Part shown: positions 8,252 to 16,226 of the stretch, one piece after another
Layout of the letters: each line of letters starts with the position of its first letter
Numbering within the stretch: the stretch's first letter is position 1
DNA from: UBA2330 sp049293015
Lineage (GTDB): Bacteria > Bacteroidota > Ignavibacteria > Tepidaquicellales > Tepidaquicellaceae
DNA length: 37,317 bases
Reading direction: 5' to 3'
Assembly: GCA_049293015.1 (NCBI GenBank)
Contig: JBATSB010000152.1
Span: 1-37,317 of the forward strand
Translations under genes and position numbers: made by a program
Notes under the pieces: model-generated
What the model saw: only the letters and a program-made list of their open reading frames with translations
What the model was told of the DNA's origin: nothing
The model's database searches: none

Positions 8252-9337
8252 TCAAAGCATTTTTCCAAGTTCAAAATGCATACCGTCCATTCTACCACCT
8301 CCAAAATGACCTCCCCAAAAAAACCCATTCTTATTGGCTAAAGCTACAAGTTCTCGGACACTTCCTTTTTGATTTAACAAAGCAGGTACTTTTCCTAATT
8401 TGTTCCATGCAACATTGATATCGAAAGCTGTACCCCAAGAATGATTGCTTAATGGTCTTGGATTTCTACCTTGCGTACCTCGAATATACCTCGGGACAAA
8501 TGGCAAGGAACAATCTATTATTCTATCAATCAAACCAGCATCTTCCCAGTCTTTCCATAGTTGCTTAAAATTATCTGCGCCATTTTTATGAAATTCAAGA
8601 GCACAATTTTTTTCAACATAGGCTTTTTTGGTTGAACCCCGAATAATACCATTTAGATATAAAACGGGAAGTTCTACGCGAACGATATTTTCGTGCTCCC
8701 AATTATCCAAGATTTTGATACCATCACCATCACTTTCTTCCGGTGCGGGTACAAACCTAAATTTCCCGAATTTAAATTCTCTTTCTTTATCACTGTATTG
8801 TCTGATAAAGTCTGGTCTTGCTGGCCAATCCGCAGTACTGTCCGGTGTGTCAATAATTGTTGGAGATGGAATTTCTTCATTCAAATAACATGCTTCAATT
8901 GAAATAATTTGTTCTCCCAATGGATATTGATCCCAGTCGGAAAAAATAATTTGATTATCAATCGATATCCTTATTCTTGGATATGGTTGATGGTAAAATT
9001 GAACATTTGTGTTATCTTCAATGCTTTCTACGTAACATAAATATTGAGCATTATCTGAAAATGTGACTAATGCGACCTGTTCAGCAACTGGAGAACTTGC
9101 AGTGGGTGAATATATATCATGTGTGTCGATACCATAGTTTGTGCCATCCAATAAATCTATTCCTGGCCAAATTCCTGAAAGGTTGAATTCAAATTTTATA
9201 CGTTGCTTCGTATCAACAAATTCGCAGTCAAGTTTGCTATTAGTAGTATCTACGTCCAATATCTTTGCTACATAAGTATTTTTCGGAATCTCGTTGTCAT
9301 CTTCAAAAGTGCATAACAAATAATCATTTATTTTCAT
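8252..9337 (-). CDS. Shared N-terminal domain fused to an M15 family metallopeptidase domain
   Basis: A 361-residue protein without a signal peptide. Residues 1-150 are the same domain as in the downstream gene. Residues ~185-361 form an M15-type peptidase (VanY/L-Ala-D-Glu endopeptidase-like): 'SLPFVPRYIRG', then 'SNHSWGTAFDIN' with zinc ligands His299 and Asp306, 'NGFFWGGHF' and 'DGMHFELGK' with His354 as third ligand. All zinc ligands are therefore present, and activity on peptidoglycan stem or cross-link peptides is the family expectation. Similar catalytic domains occur in phage endolysins and in VanY-type carboxypeptidases. The lack of a Sec signal implies release by lysis, a holin or a dedicated secretion device, or a cytoplasmic resting place. 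It follows the previous gene by 56 bp. Confidence 0.85.
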   Translation of the reverse strand: MKINDYLLCTFEDDNEIPKNTYVAKILDVDTTNSKLDCEFVDTKQRIKFEFNLSGIWPGIDLLDGTNYGIDTHDIYSPTASSPVAEQVALVTFSDNAQYLCYVESIEDNTNVQFYHQPYPRIRISIDNQIIFSDWDQYPLGEQIISIEACYLNEEIPSPTIIDTPDSTADWPARPDFIRQYSDKEREFKFGKFRFVPAPEESDGDGIKILDNWEHENIVRVELPVLYLNGIIRGSTKKAYVEKNCALEFHKNGADNFKQLWKDWEDAGLIDRIIDCSLPFVPRYIRGTQGRNPRPLSNHSWGTAFDINVAWNKLGKVPALLNQKGSVRELVALANKNGFFWGGHFGGGRMDGMHFELGKML

Positions 9338-9393
9338 AGAAGTTAATTAATATTTAATAAAAGTACTCTAAATTGATTACTTATGAACGAAGG

Positions 9394-10932
9394 TTAGTTC
9401 CAATCCAAATCCATATTGGGATTTGGAGATAGGTTCAAGCGTTTGCACTCAAAAGCGACAATTCTAACACCGTCCAATTCCTCCACAACAAGATTTTCAG
9501 CGGGTTTATCATTTATTGGATTGACTATTGCTGGTGCTTCTATTTTGGAGCTAATTCCAGTAGCAATGTGCTTCCTATTCCACAAGAACAATTTGCGATT
9601 ATTAGCAGCAGTTTTTGTAATCGTTCTATGGTCTCGTACTCTTGATACATCTCTTTGATCATTCACTTTTACTTCTGTTCTATCATGGATATGTACCTTT
9701 GAGTCAGTTTTATCAGGTGATGATAAAGTTCCAGGTTTTGATTTTTTTGTTTTTGCCCAAATACCACTTCTTACCAATTGTGACCTATCTAACGGTTTTA
9801 TAGTACTTATTTTGAATTTTTTTAATGGTAGTACTGAAATAATTGGTAAGGTCAGTTCTTCTGATACGGTAGTATCTTTTTTTTGCTTGTACTCTATTTT
9901 CTTTATACAAATAAACTTATTAATGTAGCATGGAATCATACCACTGGCAGGTGTTTTTCCATCATTTATAACAGGTTCAACCAACTCATTAAGCTTAAAA
10001 CTATTTGAATTCAAAAATTCTTCAAAAAACCATGGTCTTACAATCGATACAACTGCATATTCAAAAGACAGGTATTCTATATTATCACCAGAATCATTAC
10101 CAGAATAAGAATTTTTAAGTTCTGATTTTGCATTTTCACATAATGATATGATTTCAGAATTATAGAGTGTTATTTTACTCCATTCTGTCTTTTTCTGAAA
10201 AATATTATTAGGGGAATATAAAGTAGTATAATATTCAATTTCGGAATCATTTTCTGTTGCTATAAAAGAATCCAACTTTGAAGATATTTCAGCTTTTAAA
10301 TTTCCAATCCCCTTTCTTGATAAAATATTCGAAATTGATTGAAGGCATTCTTCAATTTCGTTTTTTTTCCCAAAAATAATCAAGTCATTCAAAGCAGAAA
10401 AAATCCTTTCTTCCAATATTTTTTTCAGATAATCATTCCAATCATATTGTAGCTTTTCCTTGTCTTCACCAGTACTGCAATCCAATGATTTTTTGGCGTC
10501 TAGAAATTTAAATGTTGCATTGTCATATAAATTTTTATAATTGTAGTAATTGGCAGAATTATTCTCTAAAAATGTTCTTTTCTCTTTTAATTTAGCTTGA
10601 TCTTCATTGGACAAAATCATATTTGCCGGGATTGAGTTTGCTATTATCTTTTTAAATTGATCCCACAATAAAAGTCCATTTTTATCTTGAAACATCACAT
10701 TATCTTCAGGTATAAGATTTGACAAGTAAGAAAAATTATATTTATTACTGTCGATTACCTGCACATCAATTCCTTCTTCACCATTTGTTGTCAATACCAA
10801 TTCGTCAAAATCAAAGGACATTTGCTTAGCTGGTGGCACAAATGATAAAAATTTCCTCTGGTCAGAACCATAATTTTCTGACAGAATCATATCTATTTTA
10901 GTAGCTAAAGCCAATGAAATATTTGCTTTCAT
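9394..10932 (-). CDS. Uncharacterised protein, paralogue of the 495-residue neighbour
   Basis: I do not recognise a named family. The 512-residue protein has no signal peptide or membrane segment. It shares ordered motifs with the upstream gene: 'NEDQAKLKEKRTFLE' (residues ~109-123), 'EYYTTLYSPNN' (~233-243), 'LSFEYAVVSIVRPWFF' (~288-303), 'MIPCYINKFICIKKIEY' (~332-348) and the end 'LSPNPNMDLDW'. The neighbour has counterparts to all of these. Residues ~395-440 are Lys/Asp/Arg-rich and probably disordered ('SKVHIHDRTEVKVNDQ'), which the neighbour lacks. Only 20 bp separate the two genes, so they are almost certainly co-transcribed. Context suggests that it works with the two hydrolases encoded downstream, perhaps as scaffold, carrier or pore, but the sequence does not show which. 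Confidence 0.7.
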   Translation of the reverse strand: MKANISLALATKIDMILSENYGSDQRKFLSFVPPAKQMSFDFDELVLTTNGEEGIDVQVIDSNKYNFSYLSNLIPEDNVMFQDKNGLLLWDQFKKIIANSIPANMILSNEDQAKLKEKRTFLENNSANYYNYKNLYDNATFKFLDAKKSLDCSTGEDKEKLQYDWNDYLKKILEERIFSALNDLIIFGKKNEIEECLQSISNILSRKGIGNLKAEISSKLDSFIATENDSEIEYYTTLYSPNNIFQKKTEWSKITLYNSEIISLCENAKSELKNSYSGNDSGDNIEYLSFEYAVVSIVRPWFFEEFLNSNSFKLNELVEPVINDGKTPASGMIPCYINKFICIKKIEYKQKKDTTVSEELTLPIISVLPLKKFKISTIKPLDRSQLVRSGIWAKTKKSKPGTLSSPDKTDSKVHIHDRTEVKVNDQRDVSRVRDHRTITKTAANNRKLFLWNRKHIATGISSKIEAPAIVNPINDKPAENLVVEELDGVRIVAFECKRLNLSPNPNMDLDWN

Positions 10933-10952
10933 ATTTTAAAAAATTTATAATA

Positions 10953-12440
10953 TTAAACGAAAGTTGCAGGATCAATATCTGGATTTGTGTCAGGAACTTT
11001 TGAAAAAATATGATTTATAGAACCAATGTATTGAATATCGGGTATTACAATTGTGTTTCCTTCCATATGAGCCGTTGTGTTTGATACTTCAGAGGATTTG
11101 CTATAAGAACCAGAAAGTCTTACAGGTCCCCAACCAGCGCTCCCACTGACTGAAAAATCTTTTGTTAGTTTATCAAAATGGTCCTTAGCTTCACTAAAGG
11201 TCAATCTAACATTTCGTATAAATAAAGCAATTGTTGGATACGCTACCAATCTTCCTTCTGGTTTTTGTTTTCCATCAGAAACTGGTTTATTATCAAAATT
11301 TAAATTCCAAAGCTCATCCAATGTCCAGCCACGCATCGTAAATAATCCTGGATCAAAGAAAGGTCTGCATATAGGAATTTGAGTAAACTCAAAAGAGGCT
11401 TTGAAATCTGTGACTTTGGTATCTTTATTTTCTTTCGTTTTACTTCCAGAAGCGTCAACTTTTGCTCCAAACATGCCAAATGTAGTTCCTCCAGAAGCTC
11501 CCCATTTAGTATTGCTTTTAGCCAATTGTTCTTCGGAGTCCATTTCAGTAAATCCAAATTCTGTCCATCCTTTACTTTCTGCAAAATTGCCAGGAAGTAA
11601 TGTTGTATAATAAAATGGAGATCCGCCGTCAGTTGCACTTGACAACTTTGCAGATTCAAATTTATCCATCAAATCTCTTTTATAAAGAAGCATACTTTTT
11701 TGAGATACCTGATTTATATAGGCATTCATCATTTCAAACTCATTTTTATACCCCTGAGCTACCCAATTGTCTTTGGCCAAAGTCACTTTTTGCTTATAAA
11801 TATGTCCGCTATTATTGAATTTTGCAACTCTTTTAATTGCTTCTTCAGAGTTCCCTTTTGCTGATTGTGCATCTACCAGCAAATTGACATACTCATCCAC
11901 AGCAGTAAGATATTCATTAAGCATTTTGTTGTATGCAACGGTTACAGCTCCAGGTTCTGTAATTTCAGTAACCTCGTCCGTTACAATATTTTTGACTTCT
12001 TTTTTGGTTGTGAGTAAATTTCTGAACTTTTCAATTTTGGCTTTTTCCTCATCCGTCAGTTCGATATTGACGACCTTGCTAAACTTTAGGATGTCAGAAT
12101 ATACCGAAGTTATATTGTCTTGGGTAGTAGTAAATAAAGTTTGTTGCATTGTATCATCAAGAAAATCAAAAACATTGCTTACTTCTGGTATAAAATCAAA
12201 TAATTTGGAAAGCACAAAAGCTTGATGGTATAAGTTATTAGTTTCTTCGGCTGTATCGCCAATAAGACCTTTTGAACAAAAATTAAAATCTTCTTTTGAG
12301 AAAGGGATTCCTGGCATTAACCAGGTAACAAATTTACTTCTTGGAATTGCAAGTGATGCATCATCACCGCCACTACCCGTGATGGTCTCATAAAGTTTAT
12401 TCATGAGAGCTTTCATCATGTCATTGGATTGAAGTGCCAT
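10953..12440 (-). CDS. Uncharacterised protein, first gene of the hydrolase cluster
   Basis: A 495-residue protein of no family I can name, with no signal peptide. The N-terminus has 'KFVTWLMPGIPFSKEDFNF' (residues ~37-54). The middle (~90-260) reads as helical, with charged heptad-like stretches ('TDEEKAKIEKFRNLL'). A conserved-looking block 'ICRPFFDPGLFTMRGW' lies at ~357-372 and is shared in part with the next gene ('IVRPWFFEEFL'). Two Gly/Ser-rich alternating segments (~313-333 and ~428-450, the latter 'DFSVSGSAGWGPVRLSGSYS') look like amphipathic beta-hairpins of the kind seen in pore-forming proteins; this is only a structural guess. The C-terminus 'PDTNPDIDPATFV' parallels that of the next gene. 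The ATG at 12440 is preceded by AT-rich DNA. A membrane-anchored gene is encoded divergently 677 bp away. Confidence 0.7.
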   Translation of the reverse strand: MALQSNDMMKALMNKLYETITGSGGDDASLAIPRSKFVTWLMPGIPFSKEDFNFCSKGLIGDTAEETNNLYHQAFVLSKLFDFIPEVSNVFDFLDDTMQQTLFTTTQDNITSVYSDILKFSKVVNIELTDEEKAKIEKFRNLLTTKKEVKNIVTDEVTEITEPGAVTVAYNKMLNEYLTAVDEYVNLLVDAQSAKGNSEEAIKRVAKFNNSGHIYKQKVTLAKDNWVAQGYKNEFEMMNAYINQVSQKSMLLYKRDLMDKFESAKLSSATDGGSPFYYTTLLPGNFAESKGWTEFGFTEMDSEEQLAKSNTKWGASGGTTFGMFGAKVDASGSKTKENKDTKVTDFKASFEFTQIPICRPFFDPGLFTMRGWTLDELWNLNFDNKPVSDGKQKPEGRLVAYPTIALFIRNVRLTFSEAKDHFDKLTKDFSVSGSAGWGPVRLSGSYSKSSEVSNTTAHMEGNTIVIPDIQYIGSINHIFSKVPDTNPDIDPATFV

Positions 12441-13117
12441 TTTTATTTTTTTAATTTATTATACAAATTCATTTTATTTACTATCTCATTGTTGAGTAAC
12501 TATCTGTTAATACAAATCCTGTTAATTTTGTTTTATACGATCACAAGATATTTTGTTATCTTCATCTTATGAAATTCTTAACGGCTTTTTGTCTGGAAAA
12601 ATTTTAAAGAACTGAGTGGAATGACTCTTTTTATTTTTAATCGTATTCTGTGAATAATTCTAAACTTAGAGTTTCGGAGTATGTCTACTTTGCAGGTTGT
12701 TTAATTGTGTCATATTAATATTTTTCATTATTATCTTCTTTTCCTAAATTCAAAAGTAAACTATGTAAACACCTCAAAAGAAACAATGCTTTTTATGATA
12801 TAGACATAAACTTGCATTGAGTCATAATTAATATACCCTGAGTTACTTAAAAAGTAGGTCGTTGAGTCAATGTAACCCTGAATTACTTCAACTACAGTTT
12901 TAGTAATTACAAAAATTGTCGATTTCAGCAAAATAATAAATTTCCCGCAAAGAATGTTTTGGCATAGAGATATGGATTTATTTTTATATAAAAAAATTCA
13001 ACTTTTTCAAAAGTTTTTGAAAATTAGGGCTTGATGGGGATTGTTAGGAAGCTTTCAACTAAAATTGAAAACCCAAGCAAAACCGCAAACATTAGGAGAA
13101 AAACTTAAATCAAAATT
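12441..13117. promoter_or_regulatory. Divergent intergenic region with duplicated motif TTGAGTCA...ACCCTGAnTTACTT
   Basis: No gene is visible in these 677 bases between the hydrolase cluster and the membrane-anchored gene. Near the middle a compound motif occurs twice in direct orientation. TTGAGTCA (12817-12824) is followed by ACCCTGAGTTACTT (12835-12848), and TTGAGTCA (12862-12869) is followed by ACCCTGAATTACTT (12875-12888). A related TTGAGTAACT lies near 12493. Such duplication fits operator sites or a small repeat. GGAG at about 13096 is too far from the ATG at 13118 to be a normal ribosome binding site. Confidence 0.4.
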
Positions 13118-13753
13118 ATGACAACTGAAAGTAAAAAAGATAAATCAAGCTCTTTAAAACAAATTGTGATTGCAGTAGTAATCGCAATATTAGTAGGAGG
13201 CACTTCACCTTGGTGGTGGGTGGAAATTTTTAGCAATAAGAATAGCCCTAATAAAGATAAAACTGGTCAGGACACTCTAATTGGGAATACTGTTATAGAT
13301 TCGTCAAAGAATATAGATTCAAAAATATGGAAGGAAGGAAAGCTTACTATTCCATTTAACAATCTCAATTCCGGGGCAGTAGCAGATTTAGACAACGGAA
13401 AATTAATAATATTAGGGACTTCCCTTTCTGATGCTGGAGGTGATATCTCGATTAGACAATCCGTTCATAGCATCGTCTTTGAACCAGGTCTTTCAAAAGG
13501 AGATGGGGTTACTTTTGATGCACGGTTTATTGCTGTCAATGATAGTCCAGTGGGTAAAGGAGGATGCTTAGCTTCTTTGATTTCACCAATTGTTCTTAAC
13601 CATTTAAAACTCTTATCCGATATTGATGTTGGTTCACATATTTGCATTGTAACCTCAGACGGTAGGCTTGCAGAGTTTAGTATTACGAAATTAAACTTGT
13701 CAGACAGCTCACGAAATGTGGAAATAGAATATGTGGTATGGCTTAAAGAATAA
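13118..13753 (+). CDS. Membrane-anchored hypothetical protein with extracytoplasmic domain
   Basis: No family is recognised. The 211-residue protein starts with a short positively charged segment (MTTESKKDKSSSLKQ), then one hydrophobic helix 'IVIAVVIAILVGGTSPWWW' (about residues 16-34). This gives a cytoplasmic N-terminus and an outside C-terminal domain. Residues ~35-65 are polar linker. Residues ~70-211 look like a beta-rich domain ('KLTIPFNN', 'DNGKLIILGTSLS', 'FDARFIAVN', 'NVEIEYVVWLKE'). It is encoded divergently from the four-gene hydrolase cluster. A membrane-tethered periplasmic protein next to cell-wall hydrolases could be a protective or regulatory partner, but that rests on location alone. 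It may also be unrelated. Confidence 0.65.
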   Translation: MTTESKKDKSSSLKQIVIAVVIAILVGGTSPWWWVEIFSNKNSPNKDKTGQDTLIGNTVIDSSKNIDSKIWKEGKLTIPFNNLNSGAVADLDNGKLIILGTSLSDAGGDISIRQSVHSIVFEPGLSKGDGVTFDARFIAVNDSPVGKGGCLASLISPIVLNHLKLLSDIDVGSHICIVTSDGRLAEFSITKLNLSDSSRNVEIEYVVWLKE

Positions 13754-13903
13754 AACTTATTTTATAAAAAACATCATGCCAACAGCAACAAAACCAATGC
13801 TTGAGGGCGGGTAATTCATTTCAAATAATAACTTATTTATTAGTAAACTTTTTGAAACAGCATCAACTCATTAATTTTTTGTAATATAAAATTAAATAAA
13901 AAA

Positions 13904-13932
13904 CCCGCAGAGAAAAACATAATCTCGGCGGG
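13904..13932. terminator. CCCGC hairpin (copy 1 of the 3' T9SS cassette)
   Basis: CCCGC (13904-13908) and GAGA pair with TCTC and GCGGG (13928-13932), with one mismatch. The hairpin is flanked by A-runs on the left and AAAA on the right, so it could terminate in either direction. It stands 48 bases from the stop of the orphan sorting-domain remnant. Confidence 0.65.
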
Positions 13933-13979
13933 AAAATTTATTTACTAAAAATTCTTAATTCCTAATTTTTAATTCTTAA

Positions 13980-14104
13980 TTATTTGAGAAGCATCATCTT
14001 CCTCTCCTGCTCAAAATCTCCCGCCTTTACCCTATAATAATAAATGCCGCTTGAGAGATCTGCGCCGTTGAATGAAATCGTATAACTTCCTTCATAAACA
14101 TTTC
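13980..14104 (-). pseudogene. Orphan T9SS sorting-domain remnant
   Basis: Read on the minus strand, these bases encode the last ~38 residues of a T9SS type A domain: 'EGSYTISFNGADLSSG', then 'IYYYRVKAGDF', ending 'KMMLLK' and TAA. An in-frame TGA lies just upstream (about 14107-14109), and no YPNPFNP motif or gene body is present. It is thus the 3' tip of a lost or never-complete cargo gene. It keeps the AT spacer and CCCGC hairpin seen after intact T9SS genes. I judge it non-functional. Confidence 0.85.
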
Positions 14105-14118
14105 AAGTAAGATCACTT

Positions 14119-14304
14119 ACAACGGCGAAAATTAACTGAGATAAATAATTTTATTCTAAAGATTTTTTCAATTTGAAATTAGATAGGTCATGTAAATAGA
14201 TTAGAGTGTAGTTTGTTGTTGGTGACCAAAAAGTTTAATTGAGATACATTGTGAATTCATGATCAGTATATAAACTTTTTGGAACACCAACAACGGCGAA
14301 AATT
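14119..14304. repeat. Large inverted repeat framed by ACAACGGCGAAAATT direct repeats
   Basis: The left arm (14215-14237, starting GTTGTTGGTG then CCAAAAAGTTTA) and right arm (14271-14294, TAAACTTTTTGG then CACCAACAAC) pair over about 22 positions around a 33-bp centre. ACAACGGCGAAAATT occurs at 14119-14133 and again at 14290-14304. No coding sequence is inside. It may be a small non-autonomous mobile element or a structured transcript; it lies between an orphan gene remnant and an intact T9SS gene. Confidence 0.75.
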
Positions 14305-14471
14305 TAAGTTAAATTATTTTTAATAAAATAAAGTGTAGATAGTAAATTTTTTTTATAAAGATTTTTTTACTGTGGTGGATTTAACATAAGACATTATCCT
14401 ACTTATTTTAAATTTATTAAAAATATTTTATGAAATCTGATCCATTTTATCTTTTAAATTCTACAAACAAT

Positions 14472-15713
14472 TTATTTTAATAATATCATACTTTTTGTTT
14501 CCGAAATATTTCCTGAAATAAACCTATAGAAATACACGCCGCTTGGAAGATTTTTTGCATTAAATGTATATTCGTAACTTCCGGGAACCAGTTTTTCATT
14601 TAACAGATCACCAACTTGTTTTCCGCTTATATCATATACTCTTAATTTAACAAATCCGGATTTTGCAATATTAAATTTTATGTTTGTACTCGGGTTAAAT
14701 GGATTAGGATAATTTTGAAAGAGTTTAAATTCCTTTATTTCACCAGACGTAGGATTCTTTATGAATGTCAAGCCACCGGTAGTCGTATATAGAATTTTTG
14801 TATTACCGCCTACGATCCAGCCTTCATAATCATTCAGAAAATACATTGCACCTACATATCTTTGATCATTATTTGTGTTTTCTATTCTCCATGTACCTCC
14901 TGCATCAGTAGATTTATAAAGCTGTCCAAAAGTTCCTCCTACCCATCCTGTATTTAGGCTAGAAAATCTGCAGACATACGGCTGATTAGCTCCCTGAATA
15001 TATCCTATACTGTCCCATGTGTCTCCGAAATTAGTACTTTTAAAAACCCTTCTTCCGTCCTCAGTAACAAAAACATATTGATCATCGATTACAGACAGTT
15101 TTCTGAAATCCCCTATACCGTTCCAGTATGGTATTGTCTTTCTATCCCAATTATCACCGCCATTTGTAGTTTTAAAAATCCCGCCAAAATCTCCACACAG
15201 CAATCCAGTATCTGCATTTATGAAATACATATCTTTTGTATATCCCCAGAATATTGAGCTGTATTCAAAACTTGATCCTCCGTTAGTAGTTTTTAAAATT
15301 GTTCCTAATGACCCGCATATCCAGCCTGTATCTTTGTTTAAAAAAAAAGTTCCTTCAAAACTTGTTCCCTGTCCGAACGGTCCGTTTCTGAGAGTATCCC
15401 ATGTTGATCCGCCATTTGTAGTTTTTAATATCGTGTCAAAAAAACCGGCACAAAAAACTGTCAAAGAATCAACAGGAGAAATACTATATAGAGCTTTATT
15501 TGTAGCAAGGTGCGGCTGAGCAATCCATTCTTTTCCTTTATTTGTAGTTTTTAAAATAATTCCATCACCACAAGCCCATCCGGTTTTTTCATTTATAAAT
15601 TTTACATCATGCAAACCAACACTGGTAGTATTCTGATATTGCATGATCCACTGCGCTTCGGAGTTAGCAAAAGAAAGTGTGTATAATAATAGTATAAGAA
15701 TAATTTTTTTCAT
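14472..15713 (-). CDS. Secreted Ycf48-like beta-propeller protein with T9SS sorting domain
   Basis: A 413-residue protein with a signal peptide (MKKIILILLLYTLSFANSEA, cleaved before QW). It carries about seven blades of the Ycf48/BNR kind, alternating 'GWACGDGIILKTTNKGKEW', 'GTILKTTNGGSSF', 'GGIFKTTNGGDNW', 'RVFKSTNFGDTW' and 'GQLYKSTDAGGTW'. The repeated 'F.N...GW..G..G.I.KTTNGG..W' pattern marks the Ycf48-like propeller, a photosystem II assembly fold widely reused in secreted Bacteroidota proteins, where its role is unknown. The end has 'YPNPFNPSTNIKFNI' and 'SETKSMILLK', so it is T9SS cargo. It has the same architecture as the protein at 24187-25422 and may be its paralogue. Confidence 0.9.
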   Translation of the reverse strand: MKKIILILLLYTLSFANSEAQWIMQYQNTTSVGLHDVKFINEKTGWACGDGIILKTTNKGKEWIAQPHLATNKALYSISPVDSLTVFCAGFFDTILKTTNGGSTWDTLRNGPFGQGTSFEGTFFLNKDTGWICGSLGTILKTTNGGSSFEYSSIFWGYTKDMYFINADTGLLCGDFGGIFKTTNGGDNWDRKTIPYWNGIGDFRKLSVIDDQYVFVTEDGRRVFKSTNFGDTWDSIGYIQGANQPYVCRFSSLNTGWVGGTFGQLYKSTDAGGTWRIENTNNDQRYVGAMYFLNDYEGWIVGGNTKILYTTTGGLTFIKNPTSGEIKEFKLFQNYPNPFNPSTNIKFNIAKSGFVKLRVYDISGKQVGDLLNEKLVPGSYEYTFNAKNLPSGVYFYRFISGNISETKSMILLK

Positions 15714-15856
15714 ATGTAAGCTTTCATAATTAAATATTTAGATATTGGCGTTTGGGTCGGGAATAACTATTTAAAGGTTTATGACAATTGAAGTATAAAA
15801 AATGTGAGAATCAAGTTATATTTTTATATTTGGAAAGAATTTTGTTGATGCGGGCA
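15714..15856. other. Short intergenic leader of the Ycf48-like gene
   Basis: AT-rich DNA between the start of the Ycf48-like gene and the interspersed repeat. It must hold the promoter of that gene, but no convincing box stands out. No gene is seen. Confidence 0.4.
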
Positions 15857-16222
15857 AAAGCAGTATCAATGCGGTTCCGCTCAACCTCCCCCCGCCCACT
15901 CTTTTGGAAAATGGAGGGGGAAGATCTCCAAAATGATTTTGCGGGGAGCGAAGCGACGAAGCAATCTCCGAATCTACGACAGGAATTTCATAGCATGTGA
16001 TATCGCAAATTCGGAGATTGCTTCGCCTGAAGATCACAGGCTCGCAAAGGCATAGATATGACTTTGCGAGCGAAGCGAAGAAATCTCCGAATCTAATGCC
16101 AAACCTTTAGGCGGTGAATAATCATTATATTTTGGAATCAATATTCTTTTAAATTATAGAATTGTTTAAAATTCGGATTGCTTCACCCGAATAAATTCGG
16201 GCTCGCAAATCCATATATAAAA
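15857..16222. repeat. Interspersed repeat element, copy A
   Basis: This copy starts at AGCAG-ATCAATGCGGTT-like sequence and runs through a C-rich/G-rich hairpin (CCCGCCC ... GGAGGGGG). It then has GAAGCAATCTCCGAAT with its inverse ATTCGGAGATTGCTTC and a GCTCGCAAAG stretch. It ends with GGATTGCTTCACCCGAAT around 16176-16202. A close copy lies at 36986-37317, a tail copy at 34347-34541 and a partial one at 19055-19290. Short open frames through it are repeat artefacts. Confidence 0.85.
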
Positions 16223-16226
16223 AAAT

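Noticed and set aside
11815..12225. 136-residue plus-strand open frame inside the first cluster gene
   Set aside because: It is antisense to a convincing 495-residue gene, Ser/Thr/Val-rich without motifs, and has no start signal; a shadow frame.
7022..13753. Prophage, type VI or contractile-injection locus
   Set aside because: No sheath, tube, baseplate, spike, AAA ATPase, terminase or integrase was seen within the window; only lytic-type enzymes and unknown proteins are present.
13118..13753. Lipoprotein or Sec-secreted protein
   Set aside because: The hydrophobic segment is followed by WWW and no signal peptidase I or II site; a retained membrane anchor is more likely.
15788..16037. Two short open frames on opposite strands in repeat copy A
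   Set aside because: Their translations are low-complexity Arg/Ser/Pro-rich and follow the interspersed repeat, with matching frames in copy D; not genes.
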